Shown: positions 36,541 through 47,274, numbered from the stretch's first letter. The stretch: 64,000 nucleotides of DNA from Cupriavidus metallidurans CH34 (GCF_000196015.1 NC_007971.2:124001-188000); one strand, 5' to 3'. Program-made: numbers and translations. The notes: generated by a model from the sequence alone, not told the origin.

Positions 36541-37821
36541 TTAGATGTGCCGTAATCTCGCCAGCATGACTGTGCCGGCCGCCATGGTGATGGTGGCGAA
36601 TGCGAAGCCGAGGACAGGTGATAGCGCCGACCAGATGAGACCGACGCCGGCGCTCGAGATGAACTTCGCCGTGCCGTTCGTGGTGCCGAGCGCGCCGATG
36701 CTCATGGCCAAGGTGTCAGCCGACACCATCTCGGCGATCACCGTCGGCTCCAGGGCTTCCTGGACGGCCGTGTACAGGCCCGCAAGCAGGAAGACGGCCG
36801 CGAGCAGTGCGAGGGTGTTGACGTGGAGCCAGAACGTGATGGCCATGAGCAGGCCGGTCATCGCGCCTAGCGCATAGCCAAGCACGAGAATGCGCAGCGC
36901 ACCGACGCGATCCGCCAGCATGCCGACTGGAAATGACGCCGCCGATTGCACGACGTTTCGCCAGACGTAGAGGCCACCGGCGATTTGCGCGGCCTGCACG
37001 ATGCCGAGTGCGGGGGTCAGCAATTTCGTGGCGCCGAGGATCAACAGGCTGTGGGAGAAATCACCCATGCCAAACAACCCGACGGCGCCGAGATAGCGCT
37101 TGAATTTTGGCGGAAGGCCGCGCAAGGCCCGGAAAAATCGCAGCCCGGGATTTGGGGAAAATGCCGGATCCTTGACGAAGCCGAGGAAAGCCAGGACGGC
37201 CAGAACCCCCGGGATGACACTTAGCCATAGGACCAGACGGAACGGACCGATGGGGTCGTTCCACCCATGATGGCTTTGGGCCCAGCCAAGCAATGCGACA
37301 CCAAGCAGCGGTCCGACTACTGCGCCAATCGTATCCATAGCCCGATGAAACCCGAAGGCACGGCCTCGCGCGCGCGGCGGGATTGCCTGGATGACAATCG
37401 CGTCGCGAAGCGGGCCGCGCAGCCCTTTTCCGAACCAGGAAATGATTCGCCCCACAAGTAGCATTGGCCACGCCGTGGCCAATGCGATTGCGATCTGACC
37501 CGCAGGCGTCAGGGCGTAGCCGACCAGCACCAGAAGCTTTCGATGTCCGAGCTTGTCGGCGACGTAACCCGAAATCATCTTGGTAAAGCTCGCCACCGCA
37601 TCGGCCAGGCCTTCGATAAGTCCCAGAACCGCCGCCGGGATCCCGAGTATTGCCAGGAAGCCGGGCAGGATGACGGTGGTGGTCTCGTAGCAGAAATCGC
37701 CTAGTGCACTCGTGAGCCCGGCACCGACAACGGTGCGATTCAGCCATTCTCGCTGCAGCGGCACGGGGGCTGCCGGGGGCTTGTCATTCGACAGCGGTGC
37801 GGTGTCCTTTGAATCTGTCAT
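36541..37821 (-). CDS. MFS transporter
   Basis: A 426-residue carrier with about 12 helices, starting at 37821 (MTDSKDTAPLS). The motif GYVADKLGHRKLLVLVGYAL is in loop 2-3, and GKGLRGPLRDAIVIQAIPPRARGR (split across the loop after helix 5) resembles the subfamily near NreB/BCR-like drug or metal exporters. The substrate is unknown. It is divergent from the methyltransferase gene to its right, with 480 bases between holding no evident gene. Confidence 0.82.
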   Translation of the reverse strand: MTDSKDTAPLSNDKPPAAPVPLQREWLNRTVVGAGLTSALGDFCYETTTVILPGFLAILGIPAAVLGLIEGLADAVASFTKMISGYVADKLGHRKLLVLVGYALTPAGQIAIALATAWPMLLVGRIISWFGKGLRGPLRDAIVIQAIPPRARGRAFGFHRAMDTIGAVVGPLLGVALLGWAQSHHGWNDPIGPFRLVLWLSVIPGVLAVLAFLGFVKDPAFSPNPGLRFFRALRGLPPKFKRYLGAVGLFGMGDFSHSLLILGATKLLTPALGIVQAAQIAGGLYVWRNVVQSAASFPVGMLADRVGALRILVLGYALGAMTGLLMAITFWLHVNTLALLAAVFLLAGLYTAVQEALEPTVIAEMVSADTLAMSIGALGTTNGTAKFISSAGVGLIWSALSPVLGFAFATITMAAGTVMLARLRHI

Positions 37822-38304
37822 GCTGTCTCGCGATCGGGCGCATTGCCCACGACGATCGAAACCAAAGTTGGCCAAGGCCGGGCTGACGAAAACGCTGAGC
37901 GCACTGGTCTGGCGCGGCGCTGTCCAGGAAATCCCTAAAGTCTGCAATCACAAGTCGCCACAGGCGCGGTGTGGATTGTCGGCGTCGAATCCATGACATC
38001 GTTCGCATCTGTTGGAAAAAGGCCGCGCCGCCGTGCATGTTGTCCGATGTTGCCGCAGATAGCAACGGGTGCGGCGCCTGGTAATTTCCCCGTCATGTTT
38101 GCGACAGGTCATCTCCATAAAATCGAATGTCAGCCTTCTGACCGCGCGCATGGATGTGTGAGTCGGATACGCGTCCAGACGACTTCGCCAGCACGCCGCC
38201 GCATCGCGCGTGGGCTCAACGCCAGCCTGGGTGAGTACGAGGATTCTGCAAAGCGATGGAGGGCCCCTTGCGGGAGGGCCTCCGATTTCAATCTGAGGCC
38301 GGCG
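37822..38304. other. Intergenic region between divergent MFS and methyltransferase genes
   Basis: No gene is supported. Both neighbouring frames extend into it, but the extensions lack family sequence. Promoters for the two divergent genes should lie here; I could not name a -10/-35 pair with confidence. Confidence 0.4.
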
Positions 38305-39177
38305 ATGCGATCGTGCGTGAGATGTGGCAATGCATTGTCCACGCAGGGGTGGCATTGCTGGTCCTGCGACTGGCAGCCGCCGTCGACATCAGGCATTGTG
38401 TGCCTCGCACCCGAACTGATCGGGGATCACGATGGGAATCAAGCGTCGCTGTTGCGGGAATTTGCGCACGTTGAAGACCGGAACTTCTGGTTTGCATATC
38501 GCCGCCGACTGATCATCGAGGCCTTGTCTCGGTGGTTCCCGCAGATTGAGTCATTCTTGGATCTGAGCTGCGGTGCGGGAAAATTCCTGGATGATTTCCG
38601 GACATGCTATCCGGCCGCCACGCTGGTCGCGGCCGACCGTTGCGTGGATGCACTACGCGAGGTGCGCCGGGAATATGGCTTTTCCTGTTTGCAGATGGAT
38701 CCTATGCACCTGCCGTTCGCGGACGCCTTTGACGTCATCGGGGCGTTCGACGTCCTGCAGCATGCCGCGTCAGACGGGATAGTGCTTGACCAGTTGCGTA
38801 AGGCTTGTCGCCAGGGTGGCGGTATTGTCGTGACCGTACCGCATCAACGAACGCGACGACTGCGCGGCAATGCCCCGAGGGCGCCAGAAGCGCGCTACAC
38901 GCTTCCCGCACTGATTCGCAAGGTCAATGCCGCAGGTTTCACTGTCGTACACAGCCAGACATTCTGCACGTTGGCATTGCCGCTTATGACGCTGAGCATG
39001 AGCAAGCAAAGGACGCGTCCGTTCCCCATGGCGGTTGGCGACCATCGACGCCGTGGTCCCATCCTGAATGACATGTTTGGCGGACTCTGCATGATCGAGA
39101 GGCAATTGGAGAAGGGCGGCGTGCGGTTCGCCAATGGCGATGGTGCGCTGATCGTCGCCGTGCGCCGATTCGCTTGA
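38305..39177 (+). CDS. Zinc-ribbon SAM methyltransferase, copy 1
   Basis: A 290-residue protein with an N-terminal zinc ribbon (CVRCGNALSTQGWHCWSC, two CxxC pairs) followed by a class I SAM methyltransferase fold. Motif I reads LDLSCGAGKF, degenerate compared with DIGCGTG; later come AFDVIGAFDVLQH and GGGIVVTVPHQ. The start ATG 38305 begins exactly before the ribbon. It is a paralogue of 47275-48144, the two lying on either side of the Cus operon. The substrate is unknown; lipid or sugar methylation is suggested by the partner operon of the paralogue. Confidence 0.85.
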   Translation: MRSCVRCGNALSTQGWHCWSCDWQPPSTSGIVCLAPELIGDHDGNQASLLREFAHVEDRNFWFAYRRRLIIEALSRWFPQIESFLDLSCGAGKFLDDFRTCYPAATLVAADRCVDALREVRREYGFSCLQMDPMHLPFADAFDVIGAFDVLQHAASDGIVLDQLRKACRQGGGIVVTVPHQRTRRLRGNAPRAPEARYTLPALIRKVNAAGFTVVHSQTFCTLALPLMTLSMSKQRTRPFPMAVGDHRRRGPILNDMFGGLCMIERQLEKGGVRFANGDGALIVAVRRFA

Positions 39178-39235
39178 GGATGGCGTTCACTGAGTACGCA
39201 CGAGAGGCGGCCTGCCACACAGGGCGATTGGAAAC

Positions 39236-39424
39236 TTGAACCGATATTACGTCTTCGATTTGCCGCATGGCGTGCTGTCCTCGCTATTGCTGGTTGCCGT
39301 GCTCTGCATCATTGCGTTCCTGGCATTTGTCATCTATCTGAATCGCACCTATGGTCGCGGGCGCCCGCGGCTGCCGCGCCGGGGCCGGCCCCGAAAGAGC
39401 CCTCGCTCTGGCCGTCGGAAATAA
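39236..39424 (+). CDS. Micro membrane protein with basic tail
   Basis: A 62-codon frame from TTG 39236, 58 bases after the methyltransferase. It has one hydrophobic helix (VLSSLLLVAVLCIIAFLAFV) followed by a very basic tail (RPRLPRRGRPRKSPRSGRRK). This is the same plan as the 57-residue peptide encoded on the other strand at 39491-39664. A single-pass membrane protein with an Arg/Lys-rich cytoplasmic tail is predicted. The start is uncertain and function unknown. Confidence 0.5.
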   Translation: MNRYYVFDLPHGVLSSLLLVAVLCIIAFLAFVIYLNRTYGRGRPRLPRRGRPRKSPRSGRRK

Positions 39425-39490
39425 CGGCGGCCTACCCGCGTTCGTACAACTTGGCGTCGCCGCTGTTGGGCCGCAGCACTGTCCGCAAGG

Positions 39491-39664
39491 TCATTTGCGC
39501 AAGCGCCCTGGTTTGGGACTCTTGCTGCGGTGCTTGCGAGGCGGCGGTTGGCTGCGATGCAGGTGCCGGGCTAGCAGGACAATCAAGCTGAGGATGGTCA
39601 CCAGCCCGACCAGAATTACCGCGACGACCGCGGGCGGCAGATGCAGGATGGGAGGCGGACGCAT
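39491..39664 (-). CDS. Micro membrane protein with basic tail, 57 residues
   Basis: Minus-strand frame from ATG 39664 (MRPPPILHLPPAVVAVILVG). It has one membrane helix (VVAVILVGLVTILSLIVLLA) and a basic tail (HRSQPPPRKHRSKSPKPG, ending RLRK). It is too short for common gene-length cut-offs. It converges with 39236-39424, and the two peptides share architecture but little sequence. The gene sits about 250 bases beyond the cusA stop on the same strand, so it may be read from the cus transcript. Confidence 0.5.
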   Translation of the reverse strand: MRPPPILHLPPAVVAVILVGLVTILSLIVLLARHLHRSQPPPRKHRSKSPKPGRLRK

Positions 39665-39913
39665 ACGGGGATTTTCGGGCCTGGTGTGCTAGCTGTCCAG
39701 AAGGTGGGTCGCGGCGATTTGCCGACGGAGGGTGCCCTACGTGTTGCGGGAGCTCACCAGCGCGGTGTCTTGATATTGTGGCGGCACCTCGAGCAAACGC
39801 CCGGGAAGTGCCGTAGGGCGGGTGCCCTCTCATGGATGCGCGCCGCACTGGTGAACGTTCCCAATGCACTGAAGACTGGCCTGGCGGCCCCCGGGACTCG
39901 CCAGGCACAGTTG

Positions 39914-42900
39914 CTACACGGCCCGCTCCAGTTCTGCCTGCTTGGCGGTGGTGGAGGGCGAGGGCAACAAGCGCCGGCGCAGCAACAGATATACGGCGGG
40001 CACGACGAACATCGATAGCAGCGGCGCTGTCACCATGCCACCCACCATTGGCGCAGCAATCCGTTGCATGACCTCAGACCCTGTGCCATGTGACCACATG
40101 ATCGGAATCAGGCCCGCCAGGATGACCGCCACCGTCATCGCCTTCGGCCGGACGCGCAATACCGCACCCTCCTGGATGGCGTCGAGCAACGCATCTAGCG
40201 TATCTTCACCGCGCGCCAACCGGTCGTGCCACGCGTGCTTGAGATACAGCAGCATGATGACGCCGAACTCTGCGGCCACACCCGCAAGCGCGATGAACCC
40301 AACTATCCCAGCCACAGAGAGGTTGTAGCGCAACAGATACAGCAGCCAGAAGCCGCCTATTAGGGCCAAGGGGAGCGTGCCCATGATCAGCATGGCTTCA
40401 TCCAGCCGGCCGAAAACTAGATAGAGCAGTACGAAGATGATCAGCAAGGTAAAGGGGACGACGACCTTGAGTTTGGCCGTAGCACGCTCCAGATACTCGA
40501 ACTGGCCTGACCAACTGAGGGCATACCCGGCGGGCATTGGTACGGCCTTCGCCACGGCGGCCTGCATGTCACGCACGGTGGACCGAAGATCTCTGCCGCG
40601 AATGTCAACATATACCCAACCGGAAAGACGTGCGTTCTCACTGCGCAACATCGGTGGGCCCTGCATGACAGTAATGCGGGCCACATCGGCCAGCGCAATC
40701 TGTAAGCCGCTGTCGGTCACAATTGGCAGGCGCCGCAGTGCATCGATGGAGTCCCGATCGTCGCGCGGATACCGAACGTTGATGGGGAATCGTGCGAGTC
40801 CATCGACCACCTCACCAACGGTTTCACCCCCGATGGCCGAGGAAACAATCGATTGGACGTCCTCGATGTTCAGACCGTAGCGGCCTGCTGCCGCGCGGTC
40901 GATGTCGACATCGATGTAGCGCCCGCCCGTGAGCCGTTCGGCCAGCGCAGATGTCACGCCGGGGACTGTCTTGACGGCCTCTTCAATACGTGTGGCGAGT
41001 CTGTCGATCTCCTTGAGGTCCGTGCCGGCGACCTTGATACCCACGGGACTCTTGATGCCGGTCGCGAGCATGTCAATGCGATTGCGGATCGGCGGTACCC
41101 AGATATTGGACAGGCCCGGTACCTTGACAATGCGGTCCAATTCTTCGACCAGCTTGTCGGTTGTCATGCCGGGACGCCACTGATCCTTCGGCTTAAAGCG
41201 AATGGTCGTCTCGAACATCTCAATCGGCGCGGGGTCCGTCGCACTGTCGGCGCGGCCGGCTTTGCCAAACACGGACGCCACTTCAGGGACCGTCTTGATC
41301 AGCCGGTCGGTCTGTTGCAGCAACTGCGACGCCTTGCCGGCCGCAAGCCCTGGCAGAGCGGAGGGCATGTAGAGCAGATCGCCTTCGTCCAGCGGTGGCA
41401 TGAATTCCCCGCCAGTGCGCATGATGGGCCAGGCGGTCGCAACCAGGAGCACGCCCGCCAGCGCCACGGTGGTCTTGGGGTACCTGAGCACCTTGTTGAG
41501 CAGCGGGTGATAAGCGCGGATCAGCAGGCGGTTGAGAGGATTGGCTTGCTCGGAAGGGATCTTGCCACGAATCATATAGCCCATTAGCACGGGGATCAAT
41601 GTGACGGAGAGACCCGCCGCCGCCGCCATGGAGTAGGTTTTGGTGAACGCCAATGGCGAGAACAACCTGCCCTCCTGTGCCTCCAGGGTAAAGACTGGAA
41701 TGAACGACAGGGTGATGATCAGCAATGAGACGAACAGGGCAGGACCGACCTCTGCGGCCGACTCACCGATAAGGCGCCATCGCTCTTGCGCCTCAAGTTC
41801 TTGCTGTGGATGCTTGACGTGCCAGTGTTCCAGGTGCTTATGGGCGTTCTCGATCATGACGACCGCGGCGTCGACCATCGCGCCGACTGCGATTGCAATA
41901 CCCCCCAGTGACATGATGTTGGCGTTCACGCCCTGATAGCGCATGACAAGGAATGCCGCCAGCACGCCAAGCGGCAACGAGATGATGGCGACCAGTGCCG
42001 AGCGCAAGTGAAAGAGAAAGAGCAGGCAGACCACTGCGACGACCGCAAACTCCTCCAGCAGCTTGGTGGTGAGGTTGTCGACTGCGCGACTGATCAGCGC
42101 CGACCGGTCGTAGACGGTGACGACCTCGACGCCGTCAGGCAGGCTTTTCTGCAAGGTCTGCAGTTTGGCCTTGACGGCGTTGATCGTCTCCAGCGCGTTC
42201 TTCCCCGATCGCAGGATAATGACCCCGCCCGCGACTTCGCCTTGGCCGTTGAGCTCCGCGATGCCGCGGCGCATCTCTGGGCCCAGTTGAATCACGGCGA
42301 CATCGCCCAGTCTGACCGGAATACCGGCGTCGCTCGTCACGATCGGCACCTGCCGAAAGTCATCCAGCGTCTTCAGGTACCCGGTAGCGCGCACCATGTA
42401 TTCGGCTTCACCCAGTTCCAATACTGAGCCCCCGGTTTCCTGATTGGCCCCCTTGAGTGCGGCCAGCACCTTCCCTTGTGACAGGTTGTAGGCGCGAAGC
42501 CGGTCGGGCAACAGCACAATTTGGAACTGCTTGACCATCCCGCCCAACGAGGCAACCTCTGCGACATTGGGCAAGGACTTGAGCTCAAATCGCAAGAACC
42601 AGTCCTGAAGGGCGCGCAGCTGTGACAGGTCATGCTGTCCGCTCTTGTCCACGAGCGCGTACTCATAGACCCAACCCACGCCGGTAGCGTCGGGACCAAG
42701 CGCAGGCTTGGCGGCGGCCGGCAGCCGGGACTGGACCTGGTTCAAGTACTCAAGAACGCGTGAACGGGCCCAGTACAGGTCGGTGCCGTCCTCGAACAAT
42801 ACGTAGACATAGGAGTCGCCGAAGAACGAGTATCCGCGCACGGTCTTCGCGCCGGGCACCGACAGCATCGTGGTGGTCAGCGGATAGGTGACCTGGTTCT

Positions 42901-43084
42901 CCACAATCTGGGGAGCCTGCCCAGGGAATGGGGTGCGAATGATGACCTGCACGTCGGAGAGGTCGGGCAGGGCATCCAGTGGCGTACTTCGCACGGCCCA
43001 AAGCCCCCACGCGGTCAGCATCACCGTGGCAAGAAGGACCAGGAAGCGGTTGCGGATGGACGCAAGGATCAGACTGGCGATCAT
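39914..43084 (-). CDS. cusA: CusA/SilA-type Cu(I)/Ag(I) RND pump
   Basis: A 1056-residue inner-membrane RND pump that drives Cu(I) or Ag(I) out through CusB and CusC. Helix IV carries [18 protein letters not shown], the signature of the monovalent-cation (HME4) class. It has the start [20 protein letters not shown] and methionine-rich segments for the metal path (for example [20 protein letters not shown]). The start at 43084 overlaps the cusB stop by 4 bases; the longer frame reads into cusB. Length is normal. Confidence 0.95.
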   Translation of the reverse strand: MIASLILASIRNRFLVLLATVMLTAWGLWAVRSTPLDALPDLSDVQVIIRTPFPGQAPQIVENQVTYPLTTTMLSVPGAKTVRGYSFFGDSYVYVLFEDGTDLYWARSRVLEYLNQVQSRLPAAAKPALGPDATGVGWVYEYALVDKSGQHDLSQLRALQDWFLRFELKSLPNVAEVASLGGMVKQFQIVLLPDRLRAYNLSQGKVLAALKGANQETGGSVLELGEAEYMVRATGYLKTLDDFRQVPIVTSDAGIPVRLGDVAVIQLGPEMRRGIAELNGQGEVAGGVIILRSGKNALETINAVKAKLQTLQKSLPDGVEVVTVYDRSALISRAVDNLTTKLLEEFAVVAVVCLLFLFHLRSALVAIISLPLGVLAAFLVMRYQGVNANIMSLGGIAIAVGAMVDAAVVMIENAHKHLEHWHVKHPQQELEAQERWRLIGESAAEVGPALFVSLLIITLSFIPVFTLEAQEGRLFSPLAFTKTYSMAAAAGLSVTLIPVLMGYMIRGKIPSEQANPLNRLLIRAYHPLLNKVLRYPKTTVALAGVLLVATAWPIMRTGGEFMPPLDEGDLLYMPSALPGLAAGKASQLLQQTDRLIKTVPEVASVFGKAGRADSATDPAPIEMFETTIRFKPKDQWRPGMTTDKLVEELDRIVKVPGLSNIWVPPIRNRIDMLATGIKSPVGIKVAGTDLKEIDRLATRIEEAVKTVPGVTSALAERLTGGRYIDVDIDRAAAGRYGLNIEDVQSIVSSAIGGETVGEVVDGLARFPINVRYPRDDRDSIDALRRLPIVTDSGLQIALADVARITVMQGPPMLRSENARLSGWVYVDIRGRDLRSTVRDMQAAVAKAVPMPAGYALSWSGQFEYLERATAKLKVVVPFTLLIIFVLLYLVFGRLDEAMLIMGTLPLALIGGFWLLYLLRYNLSVAGIVGFIALAGVAAEFGVIMLLYLKHAWHDRLARGEDTLDALLDAIQEGAVLRVRPKAMTVAVILAGLIPIMWSHGTGSEVMQRIAAPMVGGMVTAPLLSMFVVPAVYLLLRRRLLPSPSTTAKQAELERAV

Positions 43085-44646
43085 GGCTTGGCTCCCGCGG
43101 TCTGGACTTGCGGCGCGACGGTGACGAGCGTCGCCATGCCGTGGGGATCCAACCGGAAGCTGAACGCGACGCGATCGCCCGCTTTCAGTCCCTGCGGAAG
43201 GCCGGCAGGTGGCGCGGCAAACTCCATTGTCATGGCGCCCCACTGGGCTGACGGGATGGCCTCGTGAGCGATGATCAGGCTGCGCTCGCCGATGGACTGG
43301 ATGCGCCCTACTGCACGATGCTCGGGGCCAGCGGCCGACGCCTCGGAGGCGGCGCTGTCAACCGGGGGGCCGGAAGTAGTTTCCTGCATGCGTGCGACGG
43401 TCCCGCGCAGGCTCGCTTCTGAATCAATGAGGAACTGTCCGGAAACCACGACTTGCTGGCCCGCCTTCAGGCCCTCGAGGATCTCGCTCTGGCCACCGGC
43501 GGTTGCGCCCGCCTTGACTTCTACCGGATCAAATCCACCTTCGCCTTTGGCCACCATGGCAATGGTGCGCGCTCCGGTCCGGATTAGTGCCTCGCTGGGC
43601 ACGAGCAGCCGTTCTGTTGCGCCCGCCGGCACCATGCGTACCGACACGAACATGCCCGGCAACAGTTTCCTGTCCTTGTTCTGCAGTTCGATCCGTACCT
43701 TGATCGTGCGCGTACCGGCGCTGACGTCCGGCAAGATCGTGTCCACCTTGCCGGGCAGCGCCAGATTCGGCAGCGCCGTGGTGCTTGCCATTACCGCCTG
43801 GCCAGGCCGCAGGGCAGCCGCCTGGCTTTCAGGCACTTCGGCGAGCACCCACACCGTTGCCAGGCTGGCGATGCGAAAGAGCGTCATGCCAGGGGGAACG
43901 GTCATGCCGTCCCGAGCGCCGACCTCAGTGACAATGCCGTCGACCGCGCTATTGACCGTGAGCCGCGGTTGGAGCTTGCCGCTTGCCTGCACTACGCGGA
44001 TCTGGCCGTCTGTCATGCCTACCTGCCGCATGCGCGCCACCGCGGCGTCGCGCAGTTCGGGCTGCGGGTTACCCGGCATGCGCGCGACGGCCAGGTACTC
44101 TTCCTGCGCCGCCACCCAGTCTGGCGAATAGACCTGGGCGAGCGCCTGGCCTTTGCGGACCGTTTCCATGGTGGTCCGCACGTAAGTGTGTTCGACGAAC
44201 CCGGTGGTTCGCGCCTGAATGACTTCGATGCCGCGCTCGTTGATGGCGACATTGCCGGGGACCTGCAGGGCCATCTCCAGCCGGCCGAGCTTTACTTCCG
44301 CGGTCCGGACGCCGAGGTTCTGCGTCACGCGGCCGTCGATGCGCACCGCGGCGCCGTCGGCATTTTCCTCTTCATACACCGGTATCAGCGGCATATCCAT
44401 GTAAGGGGATTTGCCCGGCTTGTCAAAGCGCTGCCCCGGTACCATCGGGTCGCGCCAGTAGAGAATCCGTTTGCCGGTCTTGAGCTCGGCGCCCGCGGCC
44501 GGATCATGGCCGTCGTGGGGCCCATTGACCGTTGCGGATCCGGAAGCTTGCTGATGACGTTGCTGTTGTCCAAGGTAATATGCGCCACCCAGGCCCGCCG
44601 CAACGGCGAGACTCATCGCGACGCGCGCGATTGCGGTCGTTTTCAT
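43081..44646 (-). CDS. cusB: CusB-type adaptor with fused CusF domain
   Basis: A 521-residue periplasmic adaptor. It has an N-terminal anchor (residues 8-26) and a heavy-metal-binding motif ([16 protein letters not shown] and [10 protein letters not shown]). A barrel and hairpin body follows ([40 protein letters not shown]). After about residue 440 a linker leads to a CusF-like domain ([20 protein letters not shown]) with the Cu(I)/Ag(I) ligand set H-x7-W-x2-M-x-M ([16 protein letters not shown]). CusF is normally a separate small chaperone; here it is built in. The gene overlaps cusC and cusA by 4 bases each. Confidence 0.93.
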   Translation of the reverse strand: MKTTAIARVAMSLAVAAGLGGAYYLGQQQRHQQASGSATVNGPHDGHDPAAGAELKTGKRILYWRDPMVPGQRFDKPGKSPYMDMPLIPVYEEENADGAAVRIDGRVTQNLGVRTAEVKLGRLEMALQVPGNVAINERGIEVIQARTTGFVEHTYVRTTMETVRKGQALAQVYSPDWVAAQEEYLAVARMPGNPQPELRDAAVARMRQVGMTDGQIRVVQASGKLQPRLTVNSAVDGIVTEVGARDGMTVPPGMTLFRIASLATVWVLAEVPESQAAALRPGQAVMASTTALPNLALPGKVDTILPDVSAGTRTIKVRIELQNKDRKLLPGMFVSVRMVPAGATERLLVPSEALIRTGARTIAMVAKGEGGFDPVEVKAGATAGGQSEILEGLKAGQQVVVSGQFLIDSEASLRGTVARMQETTSGPPVDSAASEASAAGPEHRAVGRIQSIGERSLIIAHEAIPSAQWGAMTMEFAAPPAGLPQGLKAGDRVAFSFRLDPHGMATLVTVAPQVQTAGAKP

Positions 44647-45950
44647 GGTTGATCCCCTTGCGTGGATGCCGGCATTGCTTCAGTCGCAAGCGGCATCAGG
44701 AAATTGAGCTCGGCCCACAGCCGGGCCGTCGCGGCCTCCAACTTCAGGCGTTCCAGCGAGAGATTGAGCGCTTTGCGGCTCGCGTCGGCGACTGCGGAGA
44801 GCGTGCCGGCACCGGCGCGATACGCCGTCAGTGCTGCTTCTGTCTGCGTTCTGGCCAGCGGCACCGTGACGTCGCGATAACGTTCCAGCCGCGACTGGTT
44901 CAGGCCGAGTTCGGCTCGCTTGCCGCGCAGTTGGCCCTGTAGCCCACGTCGAACCGCTTCGGCTTGGGCTCGCGCTGCATCGGCCTGTGAGAGCTTCGCG
45001 GCGAGCTCACGATCTTGCCGGTTCTTCCGATCCCAGGGCAAAGGCAGGGATAGGTTGACCGAAACCATGTTCGAGTACGCTGGGCCGCGCTGGCTGTACA
45101 TCAACTCCACGCTGACGTCCGGAATCCTGTTTTCCCGCGCCACGCTGCCCTCGGCCTCCGCGACGCCGACCTGGGCCTCGGCGGTGGCCACATCGGGCAA
45201 CTGGGACACGACGCTGCCATCGAGATTGGCGAGCCACGCGGGTATCGCAAGCGTCGGACTGTCACCCAGGGGGCGCACGGCGGCGTCACCGACCCAGCGC
45301 TGCAGCATTGCTCTGGCTGTCGACACAGCGGCGCGCGCCTCGTCCTCCCGGTCGCGCAATTGCTGCAACTCAAGTTCAGCGGTCAGGATATCGGTCCGGG
45401 GGCCGCGGTTGCCACGATAGGCAGCGCGGGCAGCGTCGATCATCAGCCCGATGGACTGCGCCTGTTCCGCCAGCACGACGGTTGCCCGCTCGGCATAGAG
45501 CCGATCGAGCCACGCCTGTGCCGCGCCACGCTGTACGGCGGCGAGCGCGGCCGTGCGTTGCGCCTGCGCCGACGAGGCCTCGGCCTCGAAGCGTCGTGCG
45601 CGCGCTTCACGCTTGGCTGATCGCGTCAGTTCCTGCATCACGCTGATCGAGCGCATCGTCATCGATTCCGTGCCGATTGAGAAGCGATCCCGTCCATCGG
45701 CGGGCACGTTGTTGACGCCAACCTTGAGAACCGGGTCCGGCAGTTGCCTGCCCGCAACCGCCATTTCCAAGGCGGATTGGATTGCTGCGCGCGACGTCTC
45801 AGCGTCCGAGGCATGCGCCGAGGCGAGCACCACGGCTTCCTGCAACGACAGGGGTGCGGCCGATTGCGCCCATCCGGGATGGGCGGCCGCGATGAGCGAG
45901 AGGGCGAGCGACCACCGCCGCCCGCGCGCTAGGGGAAAACGCAAAAACAT
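44643..45950 (-). CDS. cusC: CusC-type outer-membrane channel
   Basis: A 435-residue TolC-fold protein starting at 45950 (MFLRFPLARGRRWS) with a signal peptide ending GWAQS. Features are LQEAVVLASAHASDAETSRA, MQELTRSAKREARARRFEAE and NMVSVNLSLPLPWDRKNRQD, typical of Cus/Czc-type outer-membrane factors. First pump gene of the cus operon, overlapping cusB. The small Cys/His-rich gene precedes it by 72 bases. Confidence 0.9.
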   Translation of the reverse strand: MFLRFPLARGRRWSLALSLIAAAHPGWAQSAAPLSLQEAVVLASAHASDAETSRAAIQSALEMAVAGRQLPDPVLKVGVNNVPADGRDRFSIGTESMTMRSISVMQELTRSAKREARARRFEAEASSAQAQRTAALAAVQRGAAQAWLDRLYAERATVVLAEQAQSIGLMIDAARAAYRGNRGPRTDILTAELELQQLRDREDEARAAVSTARAMLQRWVGDAAVRPLGDSPTLAIPAWLANLDGSVVSQLPDVATAEAQVGVAEAEGSVARENRIPDVSVELMYSQRGPAYSNMVSVNLSLPLPWDRKNRQDRELAAKLSQADAARAQAEAVRRGLQGQLRGKRAELGLNQSRLERYRDVTVPLARTQTEAALTAYRAGAGTLSAVADASRKALNLSLERLKLEAATARLWAELNFLMPLATEAMPASTQGDQP

Positions 45951-46022
45951 AAAGCCTCCACAAAGCAACGACTCCCTTGGTCTTGACGACTCAGGGCACG
46001 ATAGCGGACGTTGCTTCGCGGG

Positions 46023-46418
46023 CTAAATGCGGAAACAGCAATGGAGGATCGCGAGCGGGCGGGGAGGCGGTCGTGGGACGGGGTTGCCCGTGGCCAGCCG
46101 ATACCCGCCAAGGATCGGTGTCAGGTCAGGTGTGGCTACCGGGCTAACCGAGGCCGCCTGGAATACGGGCAGTTGCGGGCTCGCATGATCGGCAGATTTG
46201 CTGTCCTGGTGGCAATGCGCCTGGCACAGGCCTGCATGCGAATGGCCCCGCTTGATTGCCATGTCCGGACAGGATTCCGCCATCCCGGTCATGCTCGCCG
46301 TCAGGCTCAGCGCATACCGGCTGCCCTCACAGGCGTAGGCGGCCGCTGCCAGTTGAACTGTCAGGAACGAAATCAACAGGAATGCGGCAATCCAGTGCCG
46401 GCGATAGGAGGCGTGCAT
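46023..46418 (-). CDS. Cys/His-rich exported protein heading the cus operon
   Basis: A 131-residue protein with a signal or anchor segment (WIAAFLLISFLTVQLAAAAY). It is rich in possible metal ligands: CPDMAIKRGHSHAGLCQAHC, then HQDSKSADH, and CC near the end. It probably resides in the periplasm and binds copper or acts as a sensor/accessory. It resembles the small proteins (DUF2946 or CzcI-like) that open metal RND operons, but I cannot assign it firmly. It is divergent from a similar protein at 46700-47095. Confidence 0.65.
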   Translation of the reverse strand: MHASYRRHWIAAFLLISFLTVQLAAAAYACEGSRYALSLTASMTGMAESCPDMAIKRGHSHAGLCQAHCHQDSKSADHASPQLPVFQAASVSPVATPDLTPILGGYRLATGNPVPRPPPRPLAILHCCFRI

Positions 46419-46617
46419 GAGCCGGGAATCAAGTGGGCGAATCCTAGCAGCCTTGATTTTACTTCCGGCAATAAGTCTGCAGTGGGTTGTCCTGGATCAA
46501 AGACGCTCACGAAGTGCGGCACTTGACCATCGGTCGGAAAAGCCGACGATGGTCGTGCGCAAGGGATTCGGTCCGTCTGGGCGCCGTGCGCCCCGCCTGA
46601 TTCTGGTGCATGGCGGC

Positions 46618-46648
46618 CCTGTCATGTGTGAGTCATTTTGCTGACAGG
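46618..46648. promoter_or_regulatory. Inverted repeat between divergent metal genes
   Basis: The arms cctgtca (46618-46624) and tgacagg (46642-46648) are separated by 17 bases. The region lies upstream of the plus-strand Cys/His-rich gene and 200 bases upstream of the cus operon, so it may bind a metal-responsive regulator. No regulator gene for Cus (CusR/CusS or similar) is seen in the window. Confidence 0.4.
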
Positions 46649-46699
46649 CCGGCTCTCTAGAATACGCTGAGACGAAATTCCGCCTTTCTGTGCCGTCGA

Positions 46700-47095
46700 A
46701 TGAGACGCTTGCTGTCCCGCCTCCTGCTGTGGTTCATGATCCTCGCATTGCCGCTGCAGGCGATGGGAGCGCCCGTACACGGCGGTTGCCCAGCGCATGA
46801 CCGGTTGCGCAATGATGCGGCAATGGGCCTCGAGATCGACGTGGAGGAAACAGTCACCAACCCGGACAAGCCGTGCCACCACAATACACAGCACAGCGCT
46901 TCGCGGGGAAAACTGGATCCTGATGCGGACGGTCACACGTGCGACGCTTGCATTGCCATGAGCCAGGCCCCCGGATGGTTCTCGGGCTTCTGGCTGCGGC
47001 AGCCGGAATCGTTCGAGGTGGCGGGCAGGACGGCCGCGCTCCTCGCCAGTTTCATTCCAGACGTGCTTCTTCGTCCACCCTCCACTCCTGTGTGA
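46700..47095 (+). CDS. Cys/His-rich exported protein (CzcI/DUF2946-like)
   Basis: A 131-residue protein with signal peptide MRRLLSRLLLWFMILALPLQ ending AMGA. It has scattered ligands (GGCPAHDRL, KPCHHNTQHS, GHTCDACIAMS) and a hydrophobic C-terminal helix. The start and length resemble small CzcI-like or DUF2946 proteins of metal operons. It is divergent from 46023-46418, which has similar composition, so both may be controlled from the shared gap. Assignment is tentative. Confidence 0.65.
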   Translation: MRRLLSRLLLWFMILALPLQAMGAPVHGGCPAHDRLRNDAAMGLEIDVEETVTNPDKPCHHNTQHSASRGKLDPDADGHTCDACIAMSQAPGWFSGFWLRQPESFEVAGRTAALLASFIPDVLLRPPSTPV

Positions 47096-47274
47096 ATTGG
47101 GGCTTCACCCCGATCGCAGTCCCGCCCTCATCGGATTGCGACGCCTTGCTGCCTAGTACCTAGGTATCTCAATTCACTTGCCACGTCATCGCGTTGACGC
47201 GTTGCCGTGGGACAACCTCGCCCGTGCGTCGGCAAGCCAACGCGTGGAGCAGGAACCTCGAACGGGAGACGACC

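Noticed and set aside
39432..39908. Minus-strand frame of 158 codons
   Set aside because: Low-complexity, Pro/Arg/Ser-rich; a 57-residue membrane protein in another minus-strand frame explains the central part better.
47152..47164. Short palindrome cctag-tac-ctagg
   Set aside because: Only five bases per arm; could be a site upstream of the glycosylation operon but too weak to call.
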